A stretch of DNA of 64,000 nucleotides, taken from the NCBI GenBank assembly GCA_947443645.1, contig CANEXF010000012.1, forward strand, positions 45,782-109,781, given 5' to 3'. The position numbers and the translations under genes were made by a program. Position 1 is the first letter of the stretch; every line of letters begins with the position of its first letter. This stretch comes from Comamonadaceae bacterium (GTDB taxonomy: Bacteria > Pseudomonadota > Gammaproteobacteria > Burkholderiales > Burkholderiaceae_C). Under the pieces are notes generated by a model. The model saw only the letters and a program-made list of their open reading frames with translations. It did not search any database and was not told the origin of the DNA. This document shows, piece after piece, positions 63,716 through 64,000 of this stretch.

Positions 63716-64000
<285 letters not shown>

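Overview
The window looks like chromosomal DNA of a betaproteobacterium of the order Burkholderiales, most likely family Comamonadaceae (Polaromonas/Rhodoferax/Variovorax-like). The grounds are six Bug/TctC-type periplasmic binding proteins, the rpe-gph-trpEGDC order, a tRNA-Tyr/Gly/Thr-tuf cluster, apaG and a PF10136 'SpecificRecomb' membrane protein, and short dispersed palindromic elements of a kind common in that family. The DNA is GC-rich, genes are dense, and many adjacent genes overlap by 4 bp. I see no transposase, integrase, prophage or CRISPR array. The genus is not proven.

Layout. 0-3.6 kb (+): a decayed MaoC-type fragment, then Bug receptor, CaiB/BaiF CoA-transferase and acyl-CoA dehydrogenase. 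3.8-11.2 kb (-): a seven-gene operon for CoA-dependent aerobic aromatic breakdown: 2-aminobenzoyl-CoA (or salicylyl-CoA) monooxygenase/reductase, MarR regulator, enoyl-CoA hydratase, acyl-CoA dehydrogenase, aryl-CoA ligase, thioesterase and a Rid protein. 11.4-19.1 kb: LysR regulator divergent from iorA-iorB (arylpyruvate oxidoreductase) and a TRAP transporter. 19.4-22.8 kb (+): Bug receptor, polysaccharide-deacetylase-like hydrolase, amidase. 22.9-27.3 kb: an IclR-controlled unit with Bug receptor, luciferase-like monooxygenase and flavin reductase on one side and a cupin on the other. 27.4-30.6 kb (+): Bug receptor, ModA-like protein, methyltransferase, bicupin.

30.7-38.4 kb (-): Bug receptor, HyuB, HyuA, cysteine hydrolase, FAD dehydrogenase and an isocitrate-lyase/PEP-mutase-type lyase, five of them joined by ATGA overlaps. 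38.4 kb (+): a flavin monooxygenase whose start codon overlaps that of the divergent Bug gene. 39.6-48.6 kb (-): GntR regulator, LivK-like receptor, LivHMGF ABC transporter, Bug receptor, LeuC/LeuD-like hydratase and a maleate-isomerase-family protein. Together these two units hold the enzyme classes needed to open a cyclic amide or imide, release ammonia, and hydrate, isomerise and cleave the resulting dicarboxylate. This is the best candidate for an undescribed pathway.

48.8-64 kb is mainly housekeeping: fpr, thiL, a YbdK-type ligase, a cation/proton antiporter, the PF10136 protein, apaG, rpe, gph, a chalcone-isomerase-like protein, the trp operon behind a probable leader peptide with two Trp codons, ung, three tRNAs and the start of tuf. 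Two families of small dispersed elements recur, and several copies lie inside coding sequence (ACMR linker, thiL, gph, possibly trpD).
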